A stretch of 64,000 nt of DNA from a candidate division WOR-3 bacterium (GTDB taxonomy: Bacteria > Hydrothermota > Hydrothermia > Hydrothermales > JAJRUZ01), in NCBI GenBank assembly GCA_039804025.1, contig JBDRZP010000008.1:1-64000 (forward strand), in the 5' to 3' direction. Under the pieces are notes generated by a model. The model was not told the origin of the DNA. It ran no database searches and saw only the letters and a program-made list of their open reading frames with translations. Below are positions 45,036 through 56,037 of this stretch, piece after piece (position 1 is the stretch's first letter; every line of letters starts with the position of its first letter). The position numbers and the translations under genes are program-made.

Positions 45036-47381
45036 TTAATTTCTTAAAGGTTTACCCTTTAAAAGCATATGCTCTATTCTTTCTTTTGTTTTCTGTGTTC
45101 CACAGAGGAAAAGAAAGTTTTCCCTTTCAAGGTCAAGTAAGGTTTCTTCACTAACCTCTGTTCCCTTTGGCACATCTTTAACTGTTAAAATTTCCGATAT
45201 TTTTCTGGCTATAAGAGCTTCATGTTCTGTAATCTGTTTTGCTTCAAGTAGATTATATATAAGCATTTCAAGATAAAAGTATCCATCTCTTCCTTCGACT
45301 TTTATTTTTTTCTTTCTGTTTCTTTGAAAACCGATTTCATTTAATTCAATAACTTTCCTTTTTGCATCATAAAGTAAATGATCCTGATTTATTGTTATAC
45401 CGTCTCTATCTCTTAAAAATAAATATTTTTTAGCTTCAAAAGCAGAAGAGGAAACTTTTGCCATTCCTATAATTTCAAGAATTCTTCTTAAATAAGGGTA
45501 AAAATCAACATTTACACCTTCTGGTATAATTTCGTTGTGTCTCAATAACATTTCTTTTGTTCCACCTCCTGCTGGTAAAAGTCCAACTGCAATTTCAACA
45601 AGTCCCATGTATAATTCTGAAGAAGCTTGGACATAAGGTGAGTGTAGAACAATTTCACATCCACCGCCTAAAACTCTCCCAAAAGGTGCTGTAACTATTG
45701 GTTTATTTGAATATTTTATTCTCATATTCATTTCTTGGAATTTTCTTACCATTAAATCAATTTCATCCCATTCTTCTTCCTGAATAGCCATAAGTATTAA
45801 ATATAGGTTTGCACCTGCTGAGAAATGTTCCCCTTGATTTCCTATAACCATTCCAGCATAATTAGAATTTTCGAGAAAATCAATAGATTCAAATACCATC
45901 TCAACTATTCCAGGTCCTATTGCATTTGCTTTTGTGTGGAATTCAAGTAAAAGCACATCTTCTCCCATATCATATAAAGTGGCTTCATTATTTTCCTTTA
46001 AAGTTTTTTTCTCTTCCTTTAAATCACTGATATAAACCTCATATTTACTTTTTATTTCTTCTCTGTAATTTCTTTCTGGATAAAAGTAAAAGTGCCTTTT
46101 TGTTTTATCTTTTTTGTAAAAACTATCAATTTCCTTAACCCAGTCAGGGACTTTTTTACCGTCACTTTCCATTCTCTTTGTAAATTCCTTTACTCCGAGA
46201 TAATCCCATATTTCAAAAGGTCCGTATTTCCAGCCAAATCCCCATTTCATTGCATTATCTATATTCAATACATCATCAGAAATTTCAGGAATTCTGTTGG
46301 CACAGTAAAGTAAGATTTCAGAAAGAGACCTGTAGGCAAATTCTGCTCCTTTATCCTTTCCGTTTATGAGAAATTTAATTCTTTCAAGTTCATTATCTTC
46401 CTGCATAGCTCTTTCAAGGGAGGGAAAACTTGCCTTACTTTGCTCCCTGTAAGTCCAGTTTTTAATATCAAAAGTATATATTTTTGTTTCACCATTCACT
46501 TTTTCTTTTTTATAAAACCCTTTTTGAGTTTTATCACCGAGCAAACCTTCCTTTATCATTTTTTCAAGAAATTCGGGTGGTTTAAAAATTTCTCTCATTT
46601 CATCATTTGTAGCCCTTTCATATACAGTTTTAGCAACATGATATAGAACATCAAGTCCTACAAGGTCAAGGGTTCTAAAAGTTGCAGTTTTAGGTCTTCC
46701 CATTGCTTTCCCTGTTAAGGCATCAATCTCTTCTGGTTTCAAATCCATCTCCTCCATTAATTTAAAAATATACATGATTCCAAATACCCCGATTCTATTA
46801 GCAATAAAATTGGGAGTGTCTTTAGCAATTACAATTCCCTTTCCGAGTTTTCTTTCAGCAAATTTTTTAAATTCTTCTAAAATATTTTTATCAGTTTCAG
46901 GTCCTGGAATAATTTCAAGAAGTTTCATAAATCTTGGTGGATTGAAAAAGTGAGTACCAAAGAAGTTTCTCTTCATCTCCTTTTTAAAATCAGAAGATAT
47001 TTCCCTTAGTGGTAAACCTGAGGTGTTAGTTGTTACAATTGTTCCATCTTTATAAAAATTTTCCACTTTTTTAAATAAATTTTTCTTAATTTCAAGATTT
47101 TCAACAACTGCCTCAATGATCCAGTCTACTTCTTTAACAATTTCAAGGTTATCTTCAAAATTTCCAATTTCAATATCATCTGCAAATTCAGGTAAATATA
47201 AGGGAGGTGGAAATTGTTTTTTTAACCTTTGAATTGCATCTTTTACAATTTTATTTCTGTCTTTTCCTTCCTTGGGAACTATATCAAGTAAATAGGTTTT
47301 AAATCCAAGACTTGATAAAAGGGCAGCAATCTGACTGCCCATTGTTCCTGCACCAAGAACACAAATTTTATTTATTTTCAT
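45036..47381 (-). CDS. fadN: 3-hydroxyacyl-CoA dehydrogenase / enoyl-CoA hydratase (FadN type)
   Basis: 781 aa. N-terminal NAD domain ([20 protein letters not shown]), [20 protein letters not shown] and the C-terminal dehydrogenase domain ([12 protein letters not shown]), followed by a crotonase domain from about 470 ([26 protein letters not shown]). The dehydrogenase-before-hydratase order and length match Bacillus FadN rather than FadB. First gene of fadN-fadA-fadE. Strong SD (AAAGGAGGG). Confidence 0.95.
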   Translation of the reverse strand: MKINKICVLGAGTMGSQIAALLSSLGFKTYLLDIVPKEGKDRNKIVKDAIQRLKKQFPPPLYLPEFADDIEIGNFEDNLEIVKEVDWIIEAVVENLEIKKNLFKKVENFYKDGTIVTTNTSGLPLREISSDFKKEMKRNFFGTHFFNPPRFMKLLEIIPGPETDKNILEEFKKFAERKLGKGIVIAKDTPNFIANRIGVFGIMYIFKLMEEMDLKPEEIDALTGKAMGRPKTATFRTLDLVGLDVLYHVAKTVYERATNDEMREIFKPPEFLEKMIKEGLLGDKTQKGFYKKEKVNGETKIYTFDIKNWTYREQSKASFPSLERAMQEDNELERIKFLINGKDKGAEFAYRSLSEILLYCANRIPEISDDVLNIDNAMKWGFGWKYGPFEIWDYLGVKEFTKRMESDGKKVPDWVKEIDSFYKKDKTKRHFYFYPERNYREEIKSKYEVYISDLKEEKKTLKENNEATLYDMGEDVLLLEFHTKANAIGPGIVEMVFESIDFLENSNYAGMVIGNQGEHFSAGANLYLILMAIQEEEWDEIDLMVRKFQEMNMRIKYSNKPIVTAPFGRVLGGGCEIVLHSPYVQASSELYMGLVEIAVGLLPAGGGTKEMLLRHNEIIPEGVNVDFYPYLRRILEIIGMAKVSSSAFEAKKYLFLRDRDGITINQDHLLYDAKRKVIELNEIGFQRNRKKKIKVEGRDGYFYLEMLIYNLLEAKQITEHEALIARKISEILTVKDVPKGTEVSEETLLDLERENFLFLCGTQKTKERIEHMLLKGKPLRN

Positions 47382-47414
47382 TTAAAATCCCTCCTTTAAA
47401 GGATTCTAAAAATA

Positions 47415-47444
47415 ATTTTAATGCTTATTTAAAATAAAATACAA
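47415..47444 (-). promoter_or_regulatory. Promoter of fadNAE, overlapping uvrB promoter
   Basis: TTGTAT, 18 nt, TAAAAT on the minus strand. On the plus strand a TAAAAT (47435-47440) ends 7 nt before the uvrB start at 47448, so the two opposing promoters share bases. Confidence 0.45.
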
Positions 47445-47447
47445 AAA

Positions 47448-49487
47448 ATGGGGACAGAATTGAATTTTTTCTATAAAAGGATTAAATTAAATAATATGGC
47501 AAGTTTTAAACTGGTTACAGACCTTAAGCCGAAAGGTGATCAACCAAAGGCAATAAAAGAATTACTTTCAGGTCTTGAATCAGGTCTAAGACATCAGGTT
47601 CTTCTCGGGGTTACAGGAAGTGGTAAAACTTTTACTATTGCAAATGTGATTGAAAAATGGGGTAAACCTACCTTAATTATTTCCCACAATAAAACTCTTG
47701 CAGCACAGATTTACGGAGAGTTAAAACAGCTTTTTCCTGAAAATAAAGTGGAATACTTTATTTCTTACTATGATTACTATCAGCCTGAAGCTTATATACC
47801 TGAGACAGATACTTATATAGAAAAGGATGCCTCAATTAATGAGGATATTGAAAGATTAAGGCTAAGGACAACTTCATCACTTCTTGAAAGAGATGATGTT
47901 ATTGTTGTTGCCTCTGTATCCTGTATTTATGGACTTGGAAACCCTGAAGAGATAAAGAAAATTTATCTTATTTTAGAAGAAGGACAGAATATTGAAAGGG
48001 ATGTTATTTTAAGAAGACTTATAGACCTTTATTACACAAGGAATGACTTTGAACTTGCAAGAGGGAGGTTCAGAGTTAAAGGTGATATAATAGAACTTAT
48101 ACCTGCCTATGAGGATTATCTTGTAAGAATAGAAATGTTTGATGACTGGATAGAGAAAATTGAAATAAGGGATAAAGTATCTCAAAAAGTTTTTGAAAGA
48201 AAAAAGAGAATTGCTATTTACCCAGCTTCCCATTATGTTACAACAAGACCAACTCTTGAAAGAGCATTAAAATCTATTGAAGAAGAACTTGAGGAAAGAC
48301 TTAAAGAGTTAAGGGAGCAGGGGAAGCTTCTTGAAGCACAAAGATTAGAACAGAGGACAAGGTATGATCTTGAAATGTTAAGGGAAATAGGTTACTGTCC
48401 TGGAATAGAAAATTATTCAAGACATTTTGACGGAAGAAAACCCGGTGAAAGACCGAGATGTTTACTTGATTATTTCCCCCCGGAATTTTTATGCATAATA
48501 GATGAAAGTCATGTAACAATTCCCCAATTAAGAGCAATGTTTAGGGGTGATAGATCAAGGAAAGAAGTTCTTGTAGAATATGGATTTAGACTCCCTTCTG
48601 CTCTTGATAACAGACCCCTAAAGTTTGAAGAGTTTGAAGCACTACTTGATAGGGTAATATATATGTCAGCTACACCCGGAGATTATGAAATTGAAAAAGC
48701 TAAGGGTAGAGTAGTTGAAATGATTGTAAGACCGACAGGACTTGTGGATCCTGAAATTGTTGTTAAACCAACAAGGGGGCAGATTGATGATTTAATGGAA
48801 GAGATAAGGAAAATAAAGGAAAAAGGTGAGAGAGTTCTTGTTACAACCCTTACAAAAAGAATGGCTGAAGATCTTGCTGAGTATTTGTCTTTAGCAGGTT
48901 TCAGAGTTAAATACCTTCATTCTGAAGTTCATCCAATTGATAGAGTGGAAATTTTGAGGGATTTAAGGCTTGGTAAATTTGAATGTCTTGTTGGTGTTAA
49001 TCTTTTAAGGGAAGGTCTTGATTTACCAGAAGTTTCTCTTGTTGCTATACTTGATGCAGACAAAACTGGTTTTTTAAGAAGTGAAACTGCTTTAATACAA
49101 ACTGCCGGGAGAGCTGCAAGAAATAAAGCAGGTAAAGTTATCCTTTATGCTGATGAAGTAACCCAGGCTATGAAAAAGGCAATAGAGGAAACTGAGAGGA
49201 GAAGAAAAATTCAGATGGAATATAATGAAAAACACGGAATAGTTCCTGAAACTATAAAAAAGACTAAAGAACAGATTTTAATGACAACAATTGTTGCTGA
49301 TGCAAGACTTGAAGCAAGGGATGAATATGAGGATGTTGAAAAGGAAATAGAGGTTTTAAAAGCAACCCTTGATAAAATAAGTTTAATAGAAGAACTTGAA
49401 AGGAAAATGAAAGAAGCTGCTGATCTTTTTGAATTTGAAAAGGCAGCAAAATATAGAGATGCTTTATTTGAATTAAGAAAGTCTTAA
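47448..49487 (+). CDS. uvrB: UvrABC excision nuclease subunit B
   Basis: 679 aa. Damage-verifying helicase of nucleotide excision repair. Walker [13 protein letters not shown], the beta-hairpin region [25 protein letters not shown]-like [10 protein letters not shown], helicase motif V/VI ([28 protein letters not shown]) and a C-terminal UVR domain ([18 protein letters not shown]). The usual family start would be an ATG at 47496 ([10 protein letters not shown]); 47448 adds 16 residues but has a 10 box seven bases upstream, so a leaderless start there is likely. Overlaps the convergent gene by 15 nt. Confidence 0.96.
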   Translation: MGTELNFFYKRIKLNNMASFKLVTDLKPKGDQPKAIKELLSGLESGLRHQVLLGVTGSGKTFTIANVIEKWGKPTLIISHNKTLAAQIYGELKQLFPENKVEYFISYYDYYQPEAYIPETDTYIEKDASINEDIERLRLRTTSSLLERDDVIVVASVSCIYGLGNPEEIKKIYLILEEGQNIERDVILRRLIDLYYTRNDFELARGRFRVKGDIIELIPAYEDYLVRIEMFDDWIEKIEIRDKVSQKVFERKKRIAIYPASHYVTTRPTLERALKSIEEELEERLKELREQGKLLEAQRLEQRTRYDLEMLREIGYCPGIENYSRHFDGRKPGERPRCLLDYFPPEFLCIIDESHVTIPQLRAMFRGDRSRKEVLVEYGFRLPSALDNRPLKFEEFEALLDRVIYMSATPGDYEIEKAKGRVVEMIVRPTGLVDPEIVVKPTRGQIDDLMEEIRKIKEKGERVLVTTLTKRMAEDLAEYLSLAGFRVKYLHSEVHPIDRVEILRDLRLGKFECLVGVNLLREGLDLPEVSLVAILDADKTGFLRSETALIQTAGRAARNKAGKVILYADEVTQAMKKAIEETERRRKIQMEYNEKHGIVPETIKKTKEQILMTTIVADARLEARDEYEDVEKEIEVLKATLDKISLIEELERKMKEAADLFEFEKAAKYRDALFELRKS

Positions 49488-50489
49488 TTTATTTCTATCA
49501 AATCTATAAACATCCTTTTCCCTTACATAAAAAATTATATTTCTGTATTCAGGTTTTTTATTCATAATTACTTTTATTTCTCCTTTTTTTGTATCTATAT
49601 GATTCCCGTTAAATACAACATCCACAATATCACATTTTAAAACATAGTATTCTCCAATAAAATCGTAAGAATTAAGCCTGACATAAAATTCATAGTTTTT
49701 GCCCTCCTGTCTTGCAAGATAGAATTTTTCGGGTCTTACACAGAGTATAAAATTTTCAGATTCAATAATATTGATCCCGTGAGTTCCAATAAAACTTGCC
49801 ACAAAAAAATTTTGGGGTTTTTCATAAATCTCTTCAGGTGTTCCAATTTGCATTATTTCCCCCTTATTTAAAATGCAAATTCTATCAGCGAGAGTCATTG
49901 CTTCAATTTGATCATGGGTTACATATATTGTGGTTATATTTAGATTTCTCTGTAAATTTTTAAGTTCACTTCTCATTTCAGTTCTCAATTTTGCATCGAG
50001 ATTTGATAAGGGCTCATCCATTAAAAAGATTTTAGGATTTCTTACAAGTGCTCTTGCTAAAGCCACCCTTTGCTGCTGGCCACCAGATAGCTCAGAAGGT
50101 TTTTTTTCAAGTATTTCTCCAATTTTCAGAAATTCAGTTACCCATTCTAACCTTTTCTTTTGTTCTTCAATTTTTATTTTTTTTATTCTTAAGGGAAAAA
50201 GGATATTTTCTATAACCTTCATATGTGGGTATAAAGCATAGTTCTGAAAAACCATTGCCACATCCCTTTTTCCCGGTTCAAGATTTGTAATATCGCTTTC
50301 TTCAAGAATTATTTTACCCTTATCAGGTTTTAAAAGTCCTGCAATAATTTTTAGAAGTGTTGTCTTACCACATCCTGAGGGTCCGAGAACAACAAAAAAT
50401 TCCCCTTTTTTTACCTCTAAATTTATATCTTTTAAAATTTCTTCTTTTTTAAATTTCTTATAGAGTTCTTTTATTTCAAGATAACTCAC
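49473..50489 (-). CDS. MalK/UgpC-type ABC importer ATPase
   Basis: 338 aa. Walker [11 protein letters not shown]-loop [10 protein letters not shown], signature [15 protein letters not shown], Walker [17 protein letters not shown], His-loop VTHDQ, plus a C-terminal TOBE/OB region: the layout of carbohydrate-importer ATPases. No permease or binding protein is near, so it may serve transporters elsewhere. The start is a GTG at 50489, 3 nt after the previous gene, without SD. Confidence 0.92.
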   Translation of the reverse strand: MSYLEIKELYKKFKKEEILKDINLEVKKGEFFVVLGPSGCGKTTLLKIIAGLLKPDKGKIILEESDITNLEPGKRDVAMVFQNYALYPHMKVIENILFPLRIKKIKIEEQKKRLEWVTEFLKIGEILEKKPSELSGGQQQRVALARALVRNPKIFLMDEPLSNLDAKLRTEMRSELKNLQRNLNITTIYVTHDQIEAMTLADRICILNKGEIMQIGTPEEIYEKPQNFFVASFIGTHGINIIESENFILCVRPEKFYLARQEGKNYEFYVRLNSYDFIGEYYVLKCDIVDVVFNGNHIDTKKGEIKVIMNKKPEYRNIIFYVREKDVYRFDRNKLRLS

Positions 50490-50492
50490 TAT

Positions 50493-51470
50493 CTATTTTA
50501 TCTTCAGTATTTTCCTTTTATCTTTATTTATGTAAATTCCTTTTCTTTTGATATTTATAATCTTTCTACCAGTTAAATCGTATATACCTTTATTTATTTT
50601 TTCGTTTATTTTTTCAAATTTTAAAGTAGGTTTTTCATTGAGTCTTACATAAAGAAAAACTCTTCTCATTGCATTTGTGATTGTAACAGGTGTATTTACT
50701 GAGTAACCTGATAATTCATTTTTCTGTTGAATTGCATTGATATAGGCAAGGTCGTATAAATCTGGATCTGCCCAGTTTTGAATACCTCCTCCGCCGTTAT
50801 ACTGTGAAGCAATAGAATCAACTTCTCTGAAATTGCCAAAATCCTCAAGACCAATACCGAAACTTACCCAGTAAGATTTATGGTAAAGTTTTAAGGAATC
50901 AATTTTAAGTCCTGCTTCGTATACATTATATTGATGAGCAAAACTGTGTCCAGAAGGGTTTACATAACTATAGTCATACTTTAGTAATCTTGCTGTATAC
51001 ATTGAAAAAACCCCAGAATATTGCCATTCACCTGATACTGTAACATCTGAATACTGCGGTGCATATTTTGCCCCTTGACGGTTTATTAGAGTGTCTATTG
51101 TGAAATAGGCAATAAAAGATGGCCAGTCCTGTCCTCCATTAAAGGTATCGCTTACAACTATTAAGAAATAAAGGAAAGTATCAGTGCTCGTTGCTCCCTC
51201 TGTGAATCTAAATTCTATAAGATCCGCTTCCTTACCTTTAAATGAAACATCAGTAGGATAAGTATAATCACCATCTCCAAAATCATCATCAATTTCATCA
51301 AGCCAGACTGCTTCATATTGATCTGTTGTGTATCCAGGGTGGAATAGGTAAAAAAAAGTATCTCTCTGCGAAACAGAATGGGGCATCCAATCAGAAGGGT
51401 CCCCATCCACTGTTATAATATGGGCTTTTAGAATAAAACTGATAAGTGAAATTATTATTATTTTTTTCAT
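50493..51470 (-). CDS. Secreted protein with short sorting tail
   Basis: 325 aa. Signal peptide, then ITVDGDPSDWMPH, a DOMON/CBM9-like opening often seen in surface glycan-associated domains, an acidic DxD-rich segment, and the short T9SS-like tail (KGIYDLTGRKIINIKRKGIYI..ILKIK). Function unknown; precedes the ABC ATPase by 3 nt and may share its transcript. Leaderless-type promoter. Confidence 0.78.
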   Translation of the reverse strand: MKKIIIISLISFILKAHIITVDGDPSDWMPHSVSQRDTFFYLFHPGYTTDQYEAVWLDEIDDDFGDGDYTYPTDVSFKGKEADLIEFRFTEGATSTDTFLYFLIVVSDTFNGGQDWPSFIAYFTIDTLINRQGAKYAPQYSDVTVSGEWQYSGVFSMYTARLLKYDYSYVNPSGHSFAHQYNVYEAGLKIDSLKLYHKSYWVSFGIGLEDFGNFREVDSIASQYNGGGGIQNWADPDLYDLAYINAIQQKNELSGYSVNTPVTITNAMRRVFLYVRLNEKPTLKFEKINEKINKGIYDLTGRKIINIKRKGIYINKDKRKILKIK

Positions 51471-51476
51471 ACATTA

Positions 51477-51505
51477 ATTTTAAAAGACTTTCGGGATTAA
51501 ATCAA
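51477..51505 (-). promoter_or_regulatory. Leaderless promoter of secreted-protein gene
   Basis: TTGATT, 17 nt, TAAAAT, 6 nt, ATG (51470) on the minus strand. No SD. Confidence 0.6.
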
Positions 51506-51548
51506 ATTTTTATAAAATTATCCCTCAGTAGATTGAACCTGTAAAGTT

Positions 51549-52223
51549 TTAATTTACAACCTTTCCATCCTTTATCCTTATAACCATCTCCGCCATTTTT
51601 GCGATCTCGCTATTGTGAGTGACAATTATAATGGTCTTTCCTTGCTTATGGAGCTTAAATATCTGCTCAAGGACCTCTGACTCTGATTCAGAATCAAGAT
51701 TCCCTGTAGGCTCATCCATGAGAAGAATTTCAGGATCATTTGCCAATGCCCTTGCAATAGCAACCTTCTGTTGCTCACCTCCTGAAAGTTCAGATGGTTT
51801 TGCTTTTAGCTTATTTCCAAGACCTACCAGAGATAAAAGTTCTTTTGCCCTTTGTTTTTGCAAATCCCTTTTTAAACCTGCAAACAACATTATTATTTCT
51901 ACATTTTCCTGTGCAGTAAGGTTAGGAAGAAGATTAAAAAACTGGAATACAAAACCTATTTTCTTACATCTGATTTTTGCTAATTCACTATTTGTGGCCT
52001 TACTTAAATCTATTCCATCCAGAAAAACCTTGCCCTTTGTTGGTCTATCAAGCCCGCCAATAAGGTGCAAAAGGGTGCTCTTGCCACTTCCTGATGGACC
52101 AACAATAGCAGCAAAAACTCCTTTTGGTATTTCTATTGTAACCCCTCTTAATGCATGTGTCTTTACCTTGCCGGTATTATAGATTTTTTCAAGGTTATAG
52201 GTTTTTATTATTATTTTATTCAT
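51549..52223 (-). CDS. LolD/MacB-type ABC ATPase
   Basis: 224 aa. Walker A GPSGSGKSTLLHLIGGLD, FQFFNLLPNLTAQENV, signature LSGGEQQKVAIARAL, Walker B ILLMDEPTGNLDSES, VTHNSEIA. Pairs with the FtsX-like permease whose gene overlaps it by 8 nt. Last gene of the metal island; base composition is less AT-rich than the flanks. Confidence 0.93.
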   Translation of the reverse strand: MNKIIIKTYNLEKIYNTGKVKTHALRGVTIEIPKGVFAAIVGPSGSGKSTLLHLIGGLDRPTKGKVFLDGIDLSKATNSELAKIRCKKIGFVFQFFNLLPNLTAQENVEIIMLFAGLKRDLQKQRAKELLSLVGLGNKLKAKPSELSGGEQQKVAIARALANDPEILLMDEPTGNLDSESESEVLEQIFKLHKQGKTIIIVTHNSEIAKMAEMVIRIKDGKVVN

Positions 52224-53379
52224 AAGCTATTGCCTCCACAGGTGTAATTTTTGATGCCCTGTATGCAGGATACAAACCGCTTGCAAGAGATATAAGAACA
52301 GAAAATCCCAATACCCCAATGATAAGACTTAAATTAAATGCATCCCTAAATTCACCCCCCTTTAAAAATGCTGTGAACTCATTCTGCGAGATGTAAGGTG
52401 AGCCGAAATATGAAAGTAGAATGCCTATCACAAGCCCAAGAACCCCTCCAAGGAAACCATACAGTAACGATTCGAAAAGGAAGATGATAAATATGGTGCC
52501 CCTTGTGCATCCAATAGCTTGAAGAATTCCTATCTCCCTTTTTCTTTCATAAATTGCCATCATCATGGTATTTATTATTCCAAATAAAGCTGCAAGGATT
52601 GCAACTGCTGCGATAGTCTGCAATGTAAGGCTCACTGTTCCGACAATTGAGAGGACGGATTTTAAAAGCTCTTTATCCGAGACCACTGAAACATTGGCTA
52701 TATCCTCTATTTTCAGGATATATTCATTAATCTTTGAAATGTCGTCTACTTTCACCGCTATGAAAGAGACCTTATTATCAATACCGTAAATTTTCTGTGC
52801 AATTGAAAGTGGCATGAATATGGCAATATCATCCTTTGTCCCGGTCTCTTTAAGAACTCCTTTTATAAGAAAAATTTGTTTCCTGATAGTAATTTCATCT
52901 CCTGGCTTTAATTCGAACTGCTTCGCAATGCTAAAACCGATAATAACGGCATTTTCATTTTGTGATTCGAAGTAAGTACCTTCTCCAATCTCCCACTTTT
53001 TAAATGCCTTCATTTCAGAGGGAAGAATACCGATAACCGGAACAGGATTGTTTTTGATTGCAGTCCTTTCTGTTAAATATGGAACCGCGGTAAGCCCTTT
53101 TATGCTGGCAATCTTTTCGAACTCATCAAAAGGTATTGCCTCCGGCAACTTTTCACCTATAAGCACAGATACCTGTTCGTAGGCACACCATCCCTTTGGT
53201 GTTACTATGAGGTTTCCTCCGATTTCACCTGCCTGCCTCTTTATTTCTGCCTTTAACCCGCTTCCCAATGAGACGAGAGTCACAAATGAAGCTATTCCTA
53301 TTGTTATGCCGGATAGGGTAAAGACAAATCTACTCTTTTTTGATGTTAGATTTTTAAAAACGAGTTTTGGTATGTTCAT
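52216..53379 (-). CDS. FtsX/MacB-like ABC permease
   Basis: 387 aa from the ATG at 53379 (a GTG at 53388 gives three more residues). One N-terminal membrane helix (TLSGITIGIASFVTL), a large extracytoplasmic MacB-core-like domain (about 40-260), then three C-terminal helices with AIYERKREIGILQAIGCTRG. Acts in mechanotransmission or lipoprotein/metal-chelate efflux; here probably efflux. Context: ArsR, P1B ATPase. Confidence 0.9.
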   Translation of the reverse strand: MNIPKLVFKNLTSKKSRFVFTLSGITIGIASFVTLVSLGSGLKAEIKRQAGEIGGNLIVTPKGWCAYEQVSVLIGEKLPEAIPFDEFEKIASIKGLTAVPYLTERTAIKNNPVPVIGILPSEMKAFKKWEIGEGTYFESQNENAVIIGFSIAKQFELKPGDEITIRKQIFLIKGVLKETGTKDDIAIFMPLSIAQKIYGIDNKVSFIAVKVDDISKINEYILKIEDIANVSVVSDKELLKSVLSIVGTVSLTLQTIAAVAILAALFGIINTMMMAIYERKREIGILQAIGCTRGTIFIIFLFESLLYGFLGGVLGLVIGILLSYFGSPYISQNEFTAFLKGGEFRDAFNLSLIIGVLGFSVLISLASGLYPAYRASKITPVEAIAYE

Positions 53380-53388
53380 CGCGCCCAC

Positions 53389-53838
53389 TTAAAATTTCAG
53401 ATGTCTGAGTACTTCCACCTTTTTGGCTACAAATAGAATACCACCTTCAACCTCAATAAAACTCCCTGTAACATTCACTTCATCCCATTCTTTGGGATGT
53501 TCTCCCTCATATTTTACAGGCAGGTAGAAGCTTGCGCATCCTGTTGTCTTACAGATCTTTGCCTCAGAAGTCTCTATCATCAAAAAGACATCTTTAGGTA
53601 TTTTCCTGAATCTTGACTTATCTGCCACAACCCCTGTGACAGTGATAGTCCCTTTATAGATATAAGGGTCAGCTATAATATCATTGATGCTTAGAATCTT
53701 TCCTTTCTTGACAGCCTTTGTTCTCGTCCCTTTGCTGTTTGAACTGGTTGAAGCTATACCTATGATAACTGAGATAGCCAATATAATCCCAGTTACAAGC
53801 TTTAGATTTATACCTTTTTTAATTTTCTTTCTTTCCAT
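53389..53838 (-). CDS. Membrane-anchored OB-fold-like protein
   Basis: 149 aa. One N-terminal membrane helix (residues 10-30), then a beta-barrel-like domain (VTGVVADKSRF..VFLMIETSEAKICKTTGCASFYLPV..WDEVNVTGSF), an OB-fold pattern like cytochrome-c-maturation CcmE or DUF4131-type anchors. Two Cys (ICKTTGC) could bind metal. Between the P1B ATPase and the FtsX permease; strong SD AAGGAGG and a putative operator 31 nt upstream. Confidence 0.75.
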   Translation of the reverse strand: MERKKIKKGINLKLVTGIILAISVIIGIASTSSNSKGTRTKAVKKGKILSINDIIADPYIYKGTITVTGVVADKSRFRKIPKDVFLMIETSEAKICKTTGCASFYLPVKYEGEHPKEWDEVNVTGSFIEVEGGILFVAKKVEVLRHLKF

Positions 53839-53868
53839 AATTTTTACCTCCTTTTATAGTTGTTTTTA

Positions 53869-53885
53869 TACCCATATAAGCATAT
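53869..53885. promoter_or_regulatory. Island operator motif, site 1
   Basis: TACCCATATAAGCATAT, in the gap between the P1B ATPase gene and the OB-fold gene. Fits the consensus TRCCYRTAKRMRCATAT shared with sites 2 and 3. Confidence 0.5.
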
Positions 53886-53886
53886 T

Positions 53887-56019
53887 TTAGCCACCAAAAA
53901 TCTTTATATTTTTTGAATTGACTATAAGTCTTGATGCATTTGCTGCAACCATTAAGGTTGGCAGCTCTTCAAGGGCTGCTGCCATAACAGGACTTAAGAT
54001 ACCAATAGATGCAAGCCCCATAGTTATTATATCCCATAATATACCCAGGGCTATCCCCTGTCTGATAATCTTATAAGTATTTCTTCCGATTTTTATAGCC
54101 TGAGGGACTTGAGAAAGATCATCTCTCATAAGTGCTACATGGGCTGCTTCTATCGCCACATCTGTGCCTGCAACACCCATTGCAATCCCAACATCCGCCT
54201 GTGCGAGGGCAGGGGCATCATTTACTCCGTCACCTATCATACAGACTTTATGTCCTTCATCCTGGAGTTTTTTCACGATTGCTATTTTATCTTCGGGCAG
54301 AAGGTTTGCCTTATATTCTGTAATACCAAGCCTCTTTGCGATATTTGAAGCAACCCTTTCATTGTCACCAGTTAAAAGGATGATTCTCTTAATCCCAAAC
54401 TTTTTTAAATCCTCTATCGCCCTTATGGCCTCATCCCGCAGGATATCACTAGCTGTGATAAGACCCACAACCACTCTATCCTTTCCAAGAAAGAGGACGG
54501 TTTTTCCTTCTGCTTCTAACTCTTGAGCCTTTAACCTTATATTTTCAGGAAGAATAACCCCCTTTTCATCAAGGAGTTTTCGATTTCCAAGAACAACGGT
54601 TTTCCCTTCCACCTTTCCTGTAACACCACGGCCTATAAAGTATTCAAACTCTTCAGGTTCAGGAATCTCTATCCCTTCCTCTTCAGCTTTCTCAATTATA
54701 GCTGATGCTATGGGGTGTTCTGAATGCTTCTCTACGGATGCTGCAAGCCTCAGGATTTCTTCTTTGCTAACTTCTGATTCTTCATTACTGACTTCTATCA
54801 CATCTGTTACTTTCGGCCTTCCAAATGTAACTGTTCCTGTTTTATCGATTACAAGGCAATCTACCTTTGCCAGTGCCTCCAGATACAATCCTCCTTTTAT
54901 AAGAAGTCCTCTTCTTGCACTGCTTCCAACACTTGCTATAACAGAAAGAGGTGTTGCAAGTCCAACTGCACAGGGGCATGCTGCGACAAGAACCGCAATT
55001 GCATAGATGGCTTTGCCAGATATAAAGTAGGTGAGAATTGCAAAACCAAGGGCACATGGTAAAAAATAAGTGGTAAATCTATCTGCAAACTTCTGGATAG
55101 GGGCTTTGTGGGCTTCTGCCTCTTCTACAAGTTTTATAATCTTTCCAAGGGTTGTATCTTCTCCGATTTTTGTTGTTTTTATTTCTAAGTAGCCATTTTC
55201 GTTCAATGTGCCTGCAAACACTTCGTCACCAATTTGTTTTTCTACAGGGATGCTCTCCCCTGTGATGGGTGCCTGATTTACCGAACTCAAACCTTTTATA
55301 ACGACCCCATCCACAGGTATCCTTTCACCCGGCCTTACTACAACTATATCTGCTGGCTTAAGCTCCGAAACTGGAACCTCAATCTCTCTATTATCCACCT
55401 TTATCCTTGCTGTTTTTGGAGCAAGCTTTATAAGCTCCTTTATCGCCTGTCTTGACCTTGTTACTGTAAACTCCTCAAGATAGTGGGCAAGGTTCATAAA
55501 AAATGCAACCAGCATGGATGATATATATTCCCCAATAACAGCTGCTCCGATAATCCCGATGCTCATCATCAGATCAACAGTTATCTGCCTTTTCAAAATA
55601 CCTAAAAAAGCCCTCTTGAATATGGGGTATCCGCCAAGGAGGATGGCAAGGAGTAAAAGAGGCAACGGGATTAACTCTATGCTTTTTTCAAGAAGTCCAA
55701 AATACTCAAAAGCAATTTCACCGAGGGCAATAAGGCTTGTAGCTGTTATGAAGACAAAGCGGAGCGTATCAGCCAAATCTCTCCTCTTTCTTTCAGTTTC
55801 TAACTTTGAACTTATTTCTGCCTTATGCCCTATACCTTCAATCCTCTTAATAATATCCTCTTCCGTGATTTCTGCTTCATTGTATGTAATAATAGCTTTC
55901 TCTGCTGCCATGAGTATTTTTAAATCCTTTATCCCTTTCGTTGCTTTCAAAACCTTTTCAACCTTTGTTGCACATTCAGTGCAGCACAGGCCATCAATTT
56001 TTAGCTCTACTATTTTCAT
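53887..56019 (-). CDS. P1B-type heavy-metal transporting ATPase
   Basis: 710 aa. N-terminal HMA domain with GLCCTECATKVEK, membrane helices, the metal-site CPC (AACPCAVGLATPL, about residue 348), phosphorylation site DKTGT (about 391), HP motif in SEHPIASA, GDGVNDAPALAQAD, and a last helix pair with ALEELPTLMVAANASRL. The last segment fits neither standard Cu (MSST) nor Zn/Co forms, so the ion is open. Exports a soft or transition metal. Regulated by the ArsR gene upstream. Confidence 0.93.
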   Translation of the reverse strand: MKIVELKIDGLCCTECATKVEKVLKATKGIKDLKILMAAEKAIITYNEAEITEEDIIKRIEGIGHKAEISSKLETERKRRDLADTLRFVFITATSLIALGEIAFEYFGLLEKSIELIPLPLLLLAILLGGYPIFKRAFLGILKRQITVDLMMSIGIIGAAVIGEYISSMLVAFFMNLAHYLEEFTVTRSRQAIKELIKLAPKTARIKVDNREIEVPVSELKPADIVVVRPGERIPVDGVVIKGLSSVNQAPITGESIPVEKQIGDEVFAGTLNENGYLEIKTTKIGEDTTLGKIIKLVEEAEAHKAPIQKFADRFTTYFLPCALGFAILTYFISGKAIYAIAVLVAACPCAVGLATPLSVIASVGSSARRGLLIKGGLYLEALAKVDCLVIDKTGTVTFGRPKVTDVIEVSNEESEVSKEEILRLAASVEKHSEHPIASAIIEKAEEEGIEIPEPEEFEYFIGRGVTGKVEGKTVVLGNRKLLDEKGVILPENIRLKAQELEAEGKTVLFLGKDRVVVGLITASDILRDEAIRAIEDLKKFGIKRIILLTGDNERVASNIAKRLGITEYKANLLPEDKIAIVKKLQDEGHKVCMIGDGVNDAPALAQADVGIAMGVAGTDVAIEAAHVALMRDDLSQVPQAIKIGRNTYKIIRQGIALGILWDIITMGLASIGILSPVMAAALEELPTLMVAANASRLIVNSKNIKIFGG

Positions 56020-56037
56020 ATTTTCTTATTGCATCTA

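Noticed and set aside
43970-45154. Long plus-strand frames opposite the thiolase gene
   Set aside because: Shadows of fadA and fadN; the minus-strand proteins show full catalytic motifs.
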